Source of the DNA: JBFWYO01 sp050186335
GTDB lineage: Bacteria; Pseudomonadota; Alphaproteobacteria; Bin65
Direction of reading: 5' to 3'
NCBI GenBank assembly: GCA_050186335.1
Contig: JBFWYO010000017.1
Span: forward strand, 1-57,369
DNA: 57,369 nucleotides
In this document: positions 49,580 through 57,369 of the stretch, piece after piece
Layout: each line of letters opens with the position of its first letter
How positions within the stretch are numbered: position 1 is the stretch's first letter
Notes under the pieces: generated by a model
Told to the model about the DNA's origin: nothing
Databases searched by the model: none
What the model saw: the letters and a program-made list of their open reading frames with translations, nothing else
Translations under genes and position numbers: made by a program

Positions 49580-49587
49580 GGGGGGCC

Positions 49588-49625
49588 GGGGCCGGCCCGG
49601 GGTGGACACGGCCGGCCCCATTTTA
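49588..49625 (+). terminator. Intrinsic terminator after the small secreted protein
   Basis: GGGGCCGGCC (49588-49597) and GGCCGGCCCC (49610-49619), a perfect 10-base stem with a 12-base loop, followed by ATTTTACCTTT. Confidence 0.8.
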
Positions 49626-49650
49626 CCTTTCGTCCTGACCAGCGCGACGG

Positions 49651-50433
49651 TCATGGCGCCGCTCCCTTGACGCGCCAAGGTACGACCAGCAGGCGCGCGC
49701 CGCGCTGCTCGATCAGCGCATCGATGCCGTAGGCGCGCGCCAGATGCGCCTCGCTTAACACGTCGGCCGGTGCGCCCTCGGCCAGGACTTTTCCTTCGTG
49801 CAGCAACACCAGCCGGTCGCACAGGCCGGCGGCGAGCGTCAGATCGTGCAGCACGACGACCACGCCGGCGCCGTCCTTGGCGCGCGCACGCAGGCTTTCC
49901 ATCAGCGTCAATTGATGCAGCGGATCGAGCGAGGCGATCGGCTCGTCGGCGAGCAGGATTTTCGCATCGACGGCGAGCGCGCGGGCTAGCAAGACGCGCA
50001 TGCGTTCGCCGCCGGATAGATGCGTGACCCGCCGCGCGGCCAGATGTGCGACGTCGGCCTGGATCAGAGCGCGGTCGATCGCTTCCCGGTCCGCATCGGT
50101 CGTTTTCTGGAACGGGCCGAGATACGGCAATCGGCCGAGCTCGACCAGGCGCGCGACTGGAATCGGCCAGGTCGCCTCGGCGCCTTGCGCGAGATAGGCA
50201 ATGCGGCGCGCGCGTTCGCGCCGCGGCAGATCGGCGAACGCGACGCCGTCGACGGCGATGTCGCCTGTGTAATCGAGGTTGCCGGCCAGCGCGCGGACCA
50301 GGCTGGTCTTGCCGGCGCCGTTCGGGCCGATGAGACCGACCAGTTCGCCACGGGCGAGCGAAAAATCCACGCCGTCGAGCGCGCGGCGGTCGTCGTAGCT
50401 GACGGAAATATTCCTGGCGACCAGCAGGCTCAT
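49651..50433 (-). CDS. btuD: Cobalamin ABC transporter ATPase (BtuD-like)
   Basis: 260-aa ABC ATPase: Walker A LIGPNGAGKTSLVR, Q-loop YLAQGAEATW, signature THLSGGERMRV, Walker B KILLADEPIASLD, H-loop VVVLHDLTLA, the order and size of FecE/BtuD/HmuV importers. Start overlaps the permease stop (ATGA). The B12 riboswitch and BtuB-type receptor at the head of this operon argue for corrinoid rather than heme or siderophore. Confidence 0.9.
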   Translation of the reverse strand: MSLLVARNISVSYDDRRALDGVDFSLARGELVGLIGPNGAGKTSLVRALAGNLDYTGDIAVDGVAFADLPRRERARRIAYLAQGAEATWPIPVARLVELGRLPYLGPFQKTTDADREAIDRALIQADVAHLAARRVTHLSGGERMRVLLARALAVDAKILLADEPIASLDPLHQLTLMESLRARAKDGAGVVVVLHDLTLAAGLCDRLVLLHEGKVLAEGAPADVLSEAHLARAYGIDALIEQRGARLLVVPWRVKGAAP

Positions 50434-51446
50434 GCCGTGGTCCCCCGCGCGCGCAGGACCAGGACCAAGAAGAACGGCGCGCCGATCAGCGCGGTGACGA
50501 CGCCGAGTTTCAACTCGGGCCCGAGCGGCACGGCGCGCACGAAAATATCCGCGGCCAGCAGCAGCGCCGCGCCGCCCAAGCCGCTCGACAGCAGCAGCTT
50601 GCTCGGCTGGTGCTGCACGAACGGCCGGATCAGGTGCGGCACGATCAGGCCGACGAAGGCAACGCCACCGGCCACCGCGGTACCCGCGCCGACCGCCAGC
50701 GTGATGCCTAAAATCAGTTTCCACTGCACCGCGCGCAAATCGAAGCCGAGGCTGGCCGCGGTCTCGTCGCCCAGGGTCAGCGCATCCAGCGCGCGACCGG
50801 TCGACAGCATCAGCAGCCAGCCGATCAGGATGAACGGCGCCGCGAGCAGCACATGATCGTGGCTGCGGTCGGCCAGCGAGCCGAGCAGCCAATAGGCGAT
50901 CTCCAGTGCCGCGTACTGACTCGGCGCCAGATTGAGCGCCAACGAAACCAGCGCCCCGGCCACGCTGTTGATCGCGATGCCGGCCAGGATCAACGTAAAG
51001 ATCGAGCCGGCGCGTCCGGCCAGCACATACAGCGCGGACGCGGCGACAAACGCGCCGATCATGCCGCCCAGCGGCAGCGCATAGGCGAAGGTCGACGAGA
51101 CGCCGAAATAGAACATCAGCACCGCGCCGAGCGACGCGCCGCCCGAAACGCCGATCAAGCCCGGTTCGGCCAAAGGGTTGCGCAGCAGCCCCTGCAACGC
51201 CGCCCCGGCCATGCCCAGGCTGGCGCCGATCAGCACTGCCAGGATCGAGCGCGGCAGGCGGATTTCTTGCACCACCAAGGCGGCGGCATTGCGGTCGTCG
51301 GACAGCAGGTTGAGAAACACGTCGGCGAACTTCAGCGGCGCCTGTCCGGCCATGAACGAGGCGACGAACAGCACGACCACCAGCAGCGCCAGAAGCAGAT
51401 TCAGGCGCAACAGGCGCACCGGTTTCAATGTCGGCTGTGCCGTCAT
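50430..51446 (-). CDS. btuC: Cobalamin ABC transporter permease (BtuC-like)
   Basis: 338-aa FecCD/BtuC-family permease with about ten helices. IRLPRSILAVLIGASLGMAGAALQGLLRNPLAEPGLIGVSGGASLGAV and GGVAFVGLIVPHLIRPFVQHQPSKLLLSSGLGGAALLLAADIF are the family hallmarks, the latter the cytoplasmic L-loop contact to the ATPase. ATG at 51446 chosen because it overlaps the BtuF stop; an in-frame GTG three codons earlier is the alternative. Imports the corrinoid across the inner membrane. Confidence 0.91.
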   Translation of the reverse strand: MTAQPTLKPVRLLRLNLLLALLVVVLFVASFMAGQAPLKFADVFLNLLSDDRNAAALVVQEIRLPRSILAVLIGASLGMAGAALQGLLRNPLAEPGLIGVSGGASLGAVLMFYFGVSSTFAYALPLGGMIGAFVAASALYVLAGRAGSIFTLILAGIAINSVAGALVSLALNLAPSQYAALEIAYWLLGSLADRSHDHVLLAAPFILIGWLLMLSTGRALDALTLGDETAASLGFDLRAVQWKLILGITLAVGAGTAVAGGVAFVGLIVPHLIRPFVQHQPSKLLLSSGLGGAALLLAADIFVRAVPLGPELKLGVVTALIGAPFFLVLVLRARGTTA

Positions 51447-52336
51447 CGGGTCCACCGGCCGCGCTGGAGGCGCGCCTCAGGACGCTGCGCCGCCAACAAT
51501 TCGACGGCTTCGACCGACCAGTGGCCGGCGCAGGTCCACAGATGCTCGGGCATGTGGCCCAGGCGCTTGCCGGCGAAGGCGTGGCGCAGCGCGGGATGCG
51601 ACAGCCGGTCCGAGGCGAGCGAAACGCGCCCGTCCCACGAACTGCCGACGATCAGCAGATCGGGCTCGTGGGCGAGCAGGATTTCCATGTCCAAGGGCGC
51701 CACGCCGACGATGCCGATCCGCTCGGCCAGATTGTCGAAGCCGGCGCGCGCCATCACGTCGCCGACGAACTCGCCCTTGCCGATGGTGGCGCTGCCGCCC
51801 AGGAAGATCGCGCCGAGCGGCCGGCGCGGCGGGGCCGGCGGAATGCGCGCGAGGCGCGCGTCCATCTCGGCTAGGAGTTTTTCCGCCACGTCTTCCGTGC
51901 CGAGCAATGCGGCCAGATCGCGCAATTCCTTGCGGACGCCCTCGAACGAGTTGGGGTAGCCGACCGAGCGCACGTTGAGCCCGAGGCTGCGCAGCAGATC
52001 GATCTGGCTGCGATGGGCGAACGGGCCGGTGAGAACGAGATCCGCGCGCGCGGCGATCGCCTGCTCGGCCAGACCATAGTTGACCGGCAGGCCGGCCGCC
52101 TGCTTCGCGTAATATGAAATCGACGTATCGACCGCGAGGTACGATATCGACGCGATGCGCTCGCGCGGCAACAGGGCGAGCAGCAATTGGTCGGAGCAGA
52201 GGTAGAGCGACATCACGCGCTGCGGCGGAGTCGATTTGGCATCGGCTTGCGCGGACGACGGCGCGGCCCAGGCGAGCGAAGCGGCGGCGACAAGCCAAAC
52301 CGCAACGATCATGCCGACGCCGCGCCGCTGTTTCAT
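51443..52336 (-). CDS. btuF: Cobalamin-binding periplasmic protein (BtuF-like)
   Basis: 297 aa with a signal peptide (MKQRRGVGMIVAVWLVAAASLAWA). Two Rossmann-like lobes of the class III substrate-binding fold: PQRVMSLYLCSDQLLLALLPRERIASISYL, ARADLVLTGPFAHRSQIDLLRSLGLNVRSVGYPNSFEGVRKELRDLAALLGTEDVAEKLLAEMDAR, then APLDMEILLAHEPDLLIVGSSW. Start overlaps the BtuB stop (ATGA). It hands B12 from the receptor to the BtuCD permease. Confidence 0.88.
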   Translation of the reverse strand: MKQRRGVGMIVAVWLVAAASLAWAAPSSAQADAKSTPPQRVMSLYLCSDQLLLALLPRERIASISYLAVDTSISYYAKQAAGLPVNYGLAEQAIAARADLVLTGPFAHRSQIDLLRSLGLNVRSVGYPNSFEGVRKELRDLAALLGTEDVAEKLLAEMDARLARIPPAPPRRPLGAIFLGGSATIGKGEFVGDVMARAGFDNLAERIGIVGVAPLDMEILLAHEPDLLIVGSSWDGRVSLASDRLSHPALRHAFAGKRLGHMPEHLWTCAGHWSVEAVELLAAQRPEARLQRGRWTR

Positions 52337-54291
52337 TGCAGCACGTTGAGTTGCACGCGGATGCCGCCGAACGCCGTGATGCCCGGCTGCTGAAACCCGT
52401 CGGGATCCTCGATCGTGCGGTCGAACAGGTTCTCGACGCGCGCGAACAGCGACACGCCTTTGATCACTTCGTATGACCCGGCGATGCGCACCAGATTGTA
52501 GCCGGGCACCTTCTTGCGCGCGCCGGTGAAGAAGTCGGCGTCGATGCGCGGGCCGATATGCTGGAAGCCGAATGTCACCGTCGCCGCCGACATGGGCTTG
52601 AACCACACGCTGGCGCCGAACTTGTGCTGCGGCCGGCGCAACAGCGCGCCGCCGGTGTCCTCGTTCTCGGCTTCCGTATAGGTGTGGTCGAGCTTGATGC
52701 GCAGCGGGTAATCGAAGTGCCGTGTCAGGTCGAACTGGATGAAGGATTCCACGCCGTAGGTCCGCGCGCGGCCGACATTCTCGACCGTGCTCAACGCCGG
52801 GTCGAACCTGAACTGAATCAGGTTCTTGATCTTGTTATAGAAGAACGTCGCGCCGAAGATCACGTCGCCGGCGAACAGCCGCTGCTCGAAGCCGACGTCG
52901 AAGCCCAGGCTGGTCTCGGGCCGCAGGTTCGGGTTGCCGACGGTCGGCGGGAAGAACGGCAGCAAGCCGGGGTTGAAGCCGAACAGGTTTTCGATCGACG
53001 GCGCCTTGAAGCCGGTGCCGACGCTGGCTTTGATCTTAGTGTCGGTCTCCTTGTGCCAGTAAAGCGGGGCTACGCGCCAGGTCCAGTGGGTTCCGAACCG
53101 GTCGTTGTCGTCGATACGGAAGCCGACGGTGCCGAAAATGCGGTCGAAATACTGGAACTGGTCCTGGAAGTAGAGCGCCCGATTGCGTGTGCTCTTGTCG
53201 AACGCGAAGAACGAATTGCCGCCGGTCGCCGCTTCCTCCCATTCGATCTCGGCGCCCGCGACCAGCGTGTGGTTCTCGGTCACGATGAAGCTGTTGATCA
53301 GCTCGAACTTCTGCTTGTCGCTGCGGTCGTAGAACACCTGGTCGGTGAACGGATCGAGCGCGTCCGCCAGATTCTTGTTGGTGCGGCGCACCCCGTAATA
53401 GGAATAGCGGAGCGTCGTGTTCAGCCGCCCGTCGATCAGGTCGACCAGCTTGGCCTCGGCGATCGCCAGGTTGTGGCGCGTGCGATCGAACGCGTTCGGA
53501 TCGTCCCCGAACGCATCCAGCCGCGACTTGGTCTGGATGTTTTGATAGAAGCCGGTGAATTCGAGCCAGTTCGTCGGGCGCCACGCGGCGCGCGCGGACG
53601 CGGTCGAGTTGCGATACGGGTCCTTTTCCGGATCGCCGGTGCCGGCGATGCGCGGCGGCAGCACGGAAATGCCGTCGCCGTTGAAATAGCTGCCGTGCAG
53701 GTTGAGATCGAAATTCTTGTACGTGCCGTCCAGGCCCAGCGTGGTTTGGTACGATTTGCGCGTGCCGAACTCGACCTCGCCGGAGACGACGACACCCTTG
53801 GCGCCCTTGCGCGTGATGACGTTGATCACGCCGCCGATGGCGTCCGATCCGTACAGGGTGCTCTGCGGGCCGCGGATGATTTCGACGCGTTCGATGTTCG
53901 CGGCGTCGAGATGCTCGAGCTGGAAGCTGGCGTTCGAGGCCGAGGAATCCATCACGCGCACGCCGTCGATCAGGAACAGCGTGTGGTTAGAATTGGTGCC
54001 GCGCGTGAACACCGACGAAAGCTTGCCGCGGTCGCCCGAGCGCGAAACCACCATGCCGGGCACGGCGGACAGGATCTCGCCGAGATCGCGATAACCGCGA
54101 TCCCGGATCTCCTGGCTTGAAACCACGGTATTGGAACTTGCGATGCGATCCGCCGGCGTCGGCACGCGCGTTGCGGTCACCAGGTAATCGTCTTTGCTCT
54201 CGGGCGTGGTTTGTCCGATAGCGGCTTGGTATGGCAGCAGCAGCGCCGCCACGGCGGCGGTCGTCAGCAACGGTTTCAAGATTCCGATCAT
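52333..54291 (-). CDS. btuB: TonB-dependent cobalamin receptor (BtuB-like)
   Basis: 652-aa outer-membrane receptor. Signal peptide 1-26, a TonB box-like DDYLVTATRVPTPADR just after it, the plug domain (SSQEIRDRGYRDLGEILSAVPGMVV.. ..IERVEIIRGPQSTLYGSDAIGGVINVITRKG), then a 22-strand barrel ending in GGIRVQLNVLQ with a C-terminal hydrophobic strand. BtuB is about 600-650 aa, so the length fits. The cobalamin riboswitch upstream identifies the ligand class. Read first in the operon btuB-btuF-btuC-btuD. Confidence 0.92.
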   Translation of the reverse strand: MIGILKPLLTTAAVAALLLPYQAAIGQTTPESKDDYLVTATRVPTPADRIASSNTVVSSQEIRDRGYRDLGEILSAVPGMVVSRSGDRGKLSSVFTRGTNSNHTLFLIDGVRVMDSSASNASFQLEHLDAANIERVEIIRGPQSTLYGSDAIGGVINVITRKGAKGVVVSGEVEFGTRKSYQTTLGLDGTYKNFDLNLHGSYFNGDGISVLPPRIAGTGDPEKDPYRNSTASARAAWRPTNWLEFTGFYQNIQTKSRLDAFGDDPNAFDRTRHNLAIAEAKLVDLIDGRLNTTLRYSYYGVRRTNKNLADALDPFTDQVFYDRSDKQKFELINSFIVTENHTLVAGAEIEWEEAATGGNSFFAFDKSTRNRALYFQDQFQYFDRIFGTVGFRIDDNDRFGTHWTWRVAPLYWHKETDTKIKASVGTGFKAPSIENLFGFNPGLLPFFPPTVGNPNLRPETSLGFDVGFEQRLFAGDVIFGATFFYNKIKNLIQFRFDPALSTVENVGRARTYGVESFIQFDLTRHFDYPLRIKLDHTYTEAENEDTGGALLRRPQHKFGASVWFKPMSAATVTFGFQHIGPRIDADFFTGARKKVPGYNLVRIAGSYEVIKGVSLFARVENLFDRTIEDPDGFQQPGITAFGGIRVQLNVLQ

Positions 54292-54457
54292 GATCGTCTC
54301 CCCTGTTCGATCGGTGGCGAAGACCGGATCGACCCGGGCGGACGGACGCAGGCGTTTGTACGTGCGGCCTTACAGCCGCGCCCGATCCCCATCGGTGCGG
54401 CGGCGCTGGCACGGGCGAGACGATGTGGAAAAAAGCGGTCCACGGCGCAACCCCCCG

Positions 54458-54516
54458 ACAAAACCTCCGTCCGGCCGCACAACGGCCGGTTCGGTTTCAT
54501 CACCGCTAACGGAGGT
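54458..54516 (-). terminator. Riboswitch expression-platform hairpin (putative terminator)
   Basis: On the minus strand ACCTCCGT (54516-54509) pairs with ACGGAGGT (54470-54463), enclosing CCGGCCG (54489-54483) / CGGCCGG (54477-54471) with a TTGTG loop; TTTTGT follows. A stable hairpin plus short T-run between the aptamer and btuB, suitable for B12-dependent termination. Confidence 0.5.
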
Positions 54517-54555
54517 CCGTCCCACCCTTTGTCCCCGAAAGGCGGAGGGTGACGA

Positions 54556-54768
54556 GTGCCGGTGGCAGGTCTCCTGGCTCACAGGTCATGGTGGACCGTC
54601 TGGCCTTCCCGGTGCGCCCAAGGGACGCACCAGTGGCTTCGATTGCGACGGGTCACTCGCTGCTTACAGTTGCGGGCACAGCCGTGGCTTTGCTTGAAAC
54701 CCGGGCTTTCGACCCGGGCGGGCGCACCACGTTCCCTTTTGATCCCCTAGCAGGGAACCACCGGGGCC
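54556..54768 (-). ncRNA. Cobalamin riboswitch (btu operon leader)
   Basis: Read on the minus strand, conserved blocks appear in order: GGTTCCC..GGGAAC (P3-like), AAGCCACGGCTGTGCCCGC then AACTGTAAGC, GAAGCCACTG, CCGGGAAGGCCAGACGG, and GTGAGCCAGGAGACCTGCC (B12 box, 54564-54583). This is a textbook cobalamin element. It lies about 265 bases upstream of btuB, which is transcribed away from it, so cobalamin should repress the btuBFCD operon. Confidence 0.93.
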
Positions 54769-54772
54769 AGAC

Positions 54773-54799
54773 ATTATGGAGGAAGCGGTGCCCGGTCAA
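54773..54799 (-). promoter_or_regulatory. Candidate promoter of the riboswitch transcript
   Basis: Minus-strand TTGACC (54799-54794) and CATAAT (54778-54773) with a 15-base spacer, just before the aptamer. The spacer is shorter than ideal, so the call is tentative. Confidence 0.35.
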
Positions 54800-55013
54800 T
54801 CCAAGGAGTGCCCGCGTCCGGTTTCGGGCGTCCTCGCTAAGTTATTGACGGGCCTTGGAAACGGCGCAAATGTGCCTATCTGCTGTCGCAATTCCGCCGT
54901 ACTCGGGCTCTACACCCGCGCGGCGTAAGGTCGGCGTCGCCGGAAGTGGACCGGCGGCGCGGACACCGAAGCACCGGCCCGAAGCCGGCAGTATCAGAGC
55001 GGGACCGAAAAGC

Positions 55014-55715
55014 ATGCGCCGTACCATTGCCCTCGTCGACGACGACAAGAATATTCTCACCTCCGTCGCCATGGCGCTCGAGGCCGAAGGCTTCAACGTG
55101 CGCACCTACAGCGACGGCGCCGAGGCGCTGCAGGGCATCACCAGCCGCCCGGTCGATCTGGCGATCCTGGACATCAAAATGCCGCGCATGGACGGCATGG
55201 AACTGCTCGGCAAGCTGCGCGCGCATCAGCGCGTGCCGATCATTTTCCTGACTTCCAAGGACGACGAGATCGACGAAGTGCTCGGTCTGCGAATGGGCGC
55301 CGACGATTACATTACCAAACCGTTCTCCCAACGCCTGCTGATCGAGCGCATTCGCGCCGTGCTGCGCCGCTCGGATACCGGCGAGGACGCCGGCAGCAAG
55401 GCCAAGCAGGAACGCGTCGTCGTGCGCGGCGAGCTGGTCATGGATCCGGAACGCCACATGTGTACCTGGAAGGCCGAGCCGGTCACCCTCACCGTTACCG
55501 AGTTCCTCATTTTGCAGTCGCTCGCGGCGCGTCCGGGCCATGTCAAAAGCCGCGACCAGCTGATGGACGCCGCGTACGGCGAAAACATCTACGTCGACGA
55601 TCGCACCATCGACAGCCACATCAAGCGCCTGCGCAAGAAATTCAAATCGGTCGACCACGATTTCGAGAAAATCGAAACGCTGTACGGTATCGGCTATCGC
55701 TACAGCGAAAAATGA
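55014..55715 (+). CDS. chvI: ChvI-like response regulator
   Basis: 233-aa OmpR-family regulator. Receiver (1-120): ALVDDDKN acidic pocket, phosphoacceptor D53 in AILDIKMPRMDG, T/S in IIFLTSKDDE and Lys in YITKPFS. C-terminal winged helix (about 140-230): VTEFLILQSLAARPGHVKSRDQLMDAAYGENIYVDDRTIDSHIKRLRKKF.. ..IETLYGIGYRY. The ChvI subgroup controls envelope, acid and carbon responses in alphaproteobacteria. It lies 53 bases upstream of the ChvG-like kinase, its expected partner. An in-frame upstream ATG would add 53 residues with no domain. Confidence 0.93.
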   Translation: MRRTIALVDDDKNILTSVAMALEAEGFNVRTYSDGAEALQGITSRPVDLAILDIKMPRMDGMELLGKLRAHQRVPIIFLTSKDDEIDEVLGLRMGADDYITKPFSQRLLIERIRAVLRRSDTGEDAGSKAKQERVVVRGELVMDPERHMCTWKAEPVTLTVTEFLILQSLAARPGHVKSRDQLMDAAYGENIYVDDRTIDSHIKRLRKKFKSVDHDFEKIETLYGIGYRYSEK

Positions 55716-55768
55716 TCCGGCCGCGCCGCCAACCATGATCGGATTTGTGCCATGATCGGCCTTCCGCC

Positions 55769-57369
55769 ATGACCGATCCGTCACCCACGATCAATCAGCC
55801 GCCGCCGCGCGGCCTCGCCAAGCGGGTCGCCGATATCGGCCGCCCGGCGAAAGGCGATGCGGCCAAAGGCGAAACAACCAGGGGCGATCAGACCCGGGGC
55901 GATCCGAACAGGGGCGATCCCACGTCGCGCAGTCGCCGTTCGACCACGCGCACCGTCGAGGACAGTCTGGCGACGCGCGCCGAGGGCCGGCGCCGCCGGC
56001 GCGTCTCACCGCTGACGATAAGAATATTGGCGCTCAACGTGCTGGCGGTCGCCACGCTGTTCGGCGGGCTGATGTTTCTCGGCGCCTACGAGCGAAGCCT
56101 GATCGAAGCCGAGCTCGAATCGCTCGCCACGCAAGGCAAGATCTTTTCCGGCGCGCTGGGCGAGAGCGCGGTCGGCCCGGCCACGTCGCAGGATCAGCAA
56201 ACGCTGAACGTCGATACGGCCACGCAGATGATGCGCCGGCTGGTGGCGCCGACGCGCATCCGCGCGCGCCTGTTCGATCGCAACGGCGCCCTGATCGCGG
56301 ATAGCAGGATATTGAGCGCGCCGGGCGGCGTCGTGCGGATCGAGGAATTGCCGCCGCCGGTCAATCGCGCCTGGCTCGATCGCGTGTTCGAGGACATCTA
56401 CGACGGCATCGCCAGCCTGTTCGCGCGCGACCGCAGCGGCCTGCCCGAATACAGCGAGCCGGCGCGGCCGCAAGCCAACGATTATCGCGAGGTGCTGGCG
56501 GCGCTGAACGGCGAGGCGTTGGGCGCGGTGCGCCGCGGCGAACATGGACGACTGGTTCTGACCCATGCCGAGCCGGTGCAGCGCTACAAGACCGTGGTCG
56601 GCGCGCTCATGCTGTCCAAAACCAGCGCGGAGATCGACGAAATCCTGCGCAACGTGCGGCTCGATATCATGCGCATCTTCGCCGTCGTCCTGGCGTTGAC
56701 GTTCCTGATGTCGATCTATCTCGCGCGTTCGATCGTCCGCCCGCTCAACATGCTGGCGGCGGCCGCCGATCGCATGCGCAAGGCGCGCGGGCGGCGTACC
56801 GAAATTCCCGACATGAGCGACCGTCGCGACGAAATCGGCGATTTGTCCCGGGCGCTCGGCGAGCTCACCGTCGATCTCTGGCGCCGGCTCGACGCCATCG
56901 AGCGGTTCGCGGCCGACGTTTCGCACGAAATCAAGAATCCGCTGTCGTCGCTGCGCAGCGCCGTCGAAACCGCGTCCAAGGTCAAGGACGCCGGCATGCA
57001 GCGCCAGCTGATGAACGTGATCCTGGAAGACGTGCAGCGGCTCGACCGGCTGATCACCGATATCTCGCGCGCGTCGCGCCTCGATACCGAAATGTCGCGT
57101 GTGCAGCCGGAACCGATAAACCTGCGCCGCATGCTGCAGACGCTGGCGGACATTCACGAAACCACGGCCAAGCCGGGTATGCCCAAGCTGGTGCTCGATC
57201 TGCCCAAGGAACCGCTGGAAATCACCGTCATGGCGGTCGAAGACCGCATCGTGCAGGTGTTCCGCAACATCATCATGAACGCGATCTCGTTCAGCCCGCC
57301 CGGCGGCGTCATTACCGTGGCGGTCGAAGTGGACGAGAGCGGCGTCGAAGTGATGTTCGAGGATCAGGG
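55769..57369 (+). CDS. chvG: ChvG-like sensor histidine kinase (3' truncated by window)
   Basis: The first 533 residues are visible, with no stop before the window edge. N-terminal cytosolic tail (1-80) rich in Arg/Gly, containing five 5-residue repeats (A/T/N-K/R-G-D/E-x). TM1 about 86-107 (ILALNVLAVATLFGGLMFLGAY), a periplasmic domain of about 200 residues, TM2 near 292-312 (IFAVVLALTFLMSIYLA), HAMP (RSIVRPLNMLAAAADRM), and the HisKA H-box FAADVSHEIKNPLSS with the phospho-His at about 386, followed by the N-box region (NIIMNAISFSP). The remaining HATPase_c is outside the window. Partner of the preceding ChvI regulator. Confidence 0.93.
   Translation, partial: MTDPSPTINQPPPRGLAKRVADIGRPAKGDAAKGETTRGDQTRGDPNRGDPTSRSRRSTTRTVEDSLATRAEGRRRRRVSPLTIRILALNVLAVATLFGGLMFLGAYERSLIEAELESLATQGKIFSGALGESAVGPATSQDQQTLNVDTATQMMRRLVAPTRIRARLFDRNGALIADSRILSAPGGVVRIEELPPPVNRAWLDRVFEDIYDGIASLFARDRSGLPEYSEPARPQANDYREVLAALNGEALGAVRRGEHGRLVLTHAEPVQRYKTVVGALMLSKTSAEIDEILRNVRLDIMRIFAVVLALTFLMSIYLARSIVRPLNMLAAAADRMRKARGRRTEIPDMSDRRDEIGDLSRALGELTVDLWRRLDAIERFAADVSHEIKNPLSSLRSAVETASKVKDAGMQRQLMNVILEDVQRLDRLITDISRASRLDTEMSRVQPEPINLRRMLQTLADIHETTAKPGMPKLVLDLPKEPLEITVMAVEDRIVQVFRNIIMNAISFSPPGGVITVAVEVDESGVEVMFEDQ
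55847..55921 (+). repeat. Five in-frame 15-base repeats in the ChvG N-terminal tail
   Basis: Units encode AKGDA, AKGET, TRGDQ, TRGDP, NRGDP (residues about 27-51). The repeat is imperfect at DNA level and preserves the frame, producing a basic disordered tail on the cytosolic side of TM1. Confidence 0.8.

Noticed and set aside
49651..54291. Heme uptake (hmuTUV) operon, suggested by a nearby HugZ-like gene and tonB
   Set aside because: The cobalamin riboswitch directly upstream of the receptor and the BtuB-type receptor length and plug argue for B12.

Overview
The window is GC-rich (roughly two-thirds G+C) chromosomal DNA that reads as an alphaproteobacterium, probably from the Rhodospirillales/Rhizobiales side of the class. 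The supporting evidence is an mmcB gene with an exact alphaproteobacterial SOS box (GAAC-N7-GAAC) upstream, a ChvI/ChvG-type two-component pair, ATP-type PEP carboxykinase, a zf-CHCC protein, and CTCATCCTTCGA..AGGATGAG intergenic palindromes. No phage, transposase, integrase or CRISPR array was seen. Almost the whole window is coding, with many ATGA/GTGA stop-start overlaps marking operons.

Layout. 0-6.2 kb: Tat-exported PhoX-type phosphatase, heptose-precursor genes (SIS isomerase and HldE), a small membrane methyltransferase-like protein, SOS-linked mmcB, and a TrhA/hemolysin-III membrane protein. 6.2-12.8 kb: small-molecule redox and regulatory genes (GST, VOC protein, AraC, flavin-dependent monooxygenase, aldo/keto reductase with divergent PadR) and a VOC/PhnB-like gene broken by an in-frame amber codon. 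12.8-19.3 kb: tRNA-Arg(CCG), a six-EF-hand secreted protein, a secreted Cys protein, an MlaC-like protein plus GT2 glycosyltransferase, a repeat-rich spacer, and polA.

19.4-28.6 kb is an aromatic-acid catabolic island: MarR regulator and acyl-CoA ligase on one strand; [2Fe-2S] flavoreductase, SDR and a compact 236-aa PaaA-like diiron protein on the other; then a gentisate 1,2-dioxygenase-like double cupin, an uncharacterised helical protein, an MFS transporter and a fumarylpyruvate/fumarylacetoacetate hydrolase. My reading is CoA activation, ring hydroxylation by the diiron unit, then gentisate-type ring cleavage.

28.6-39.8 kb: an ABC ATPase with a lipoprotein hydrolase, then an aryl-polyene-like biosynthetic cluster of eleven genes: halogenase-type flavoprotein, ACP, COG4648-type membrane protein, adenylating ligase, FabZ-like dehydratase, LpxL-type acyltransferase, LolA-like protein, ketosynthase, chain-length-factor-like protein, ApeP-like dehydratase and FabG-like reductase. 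No MMPL exporter, phosphopantetheinyl transferase or ammonia lyase is visible. 39.8-43.5 kb: a small membrane protein, two methyltransferases and pckA.

43.8-46.8 kb is a three-gene operon of two PNPOx-like split-barrel proteins and a GAF - class III adenylate cyclase - degenerate HD-GYP fusion. I consider this the best candidate for an undescribed signalling system. 46.9-54.8 kb: HugZ-like protein, copper chaperone, TonB, a small secreted protein, and a B12 uptake operon (btuB-btuF-btuC-btuD) preceded by a clear cobalamin riboswitch on the minus strand. 55.0 kb to the end: ChvI-like regulator and a ChvG-like kinase cut off by the window edge.
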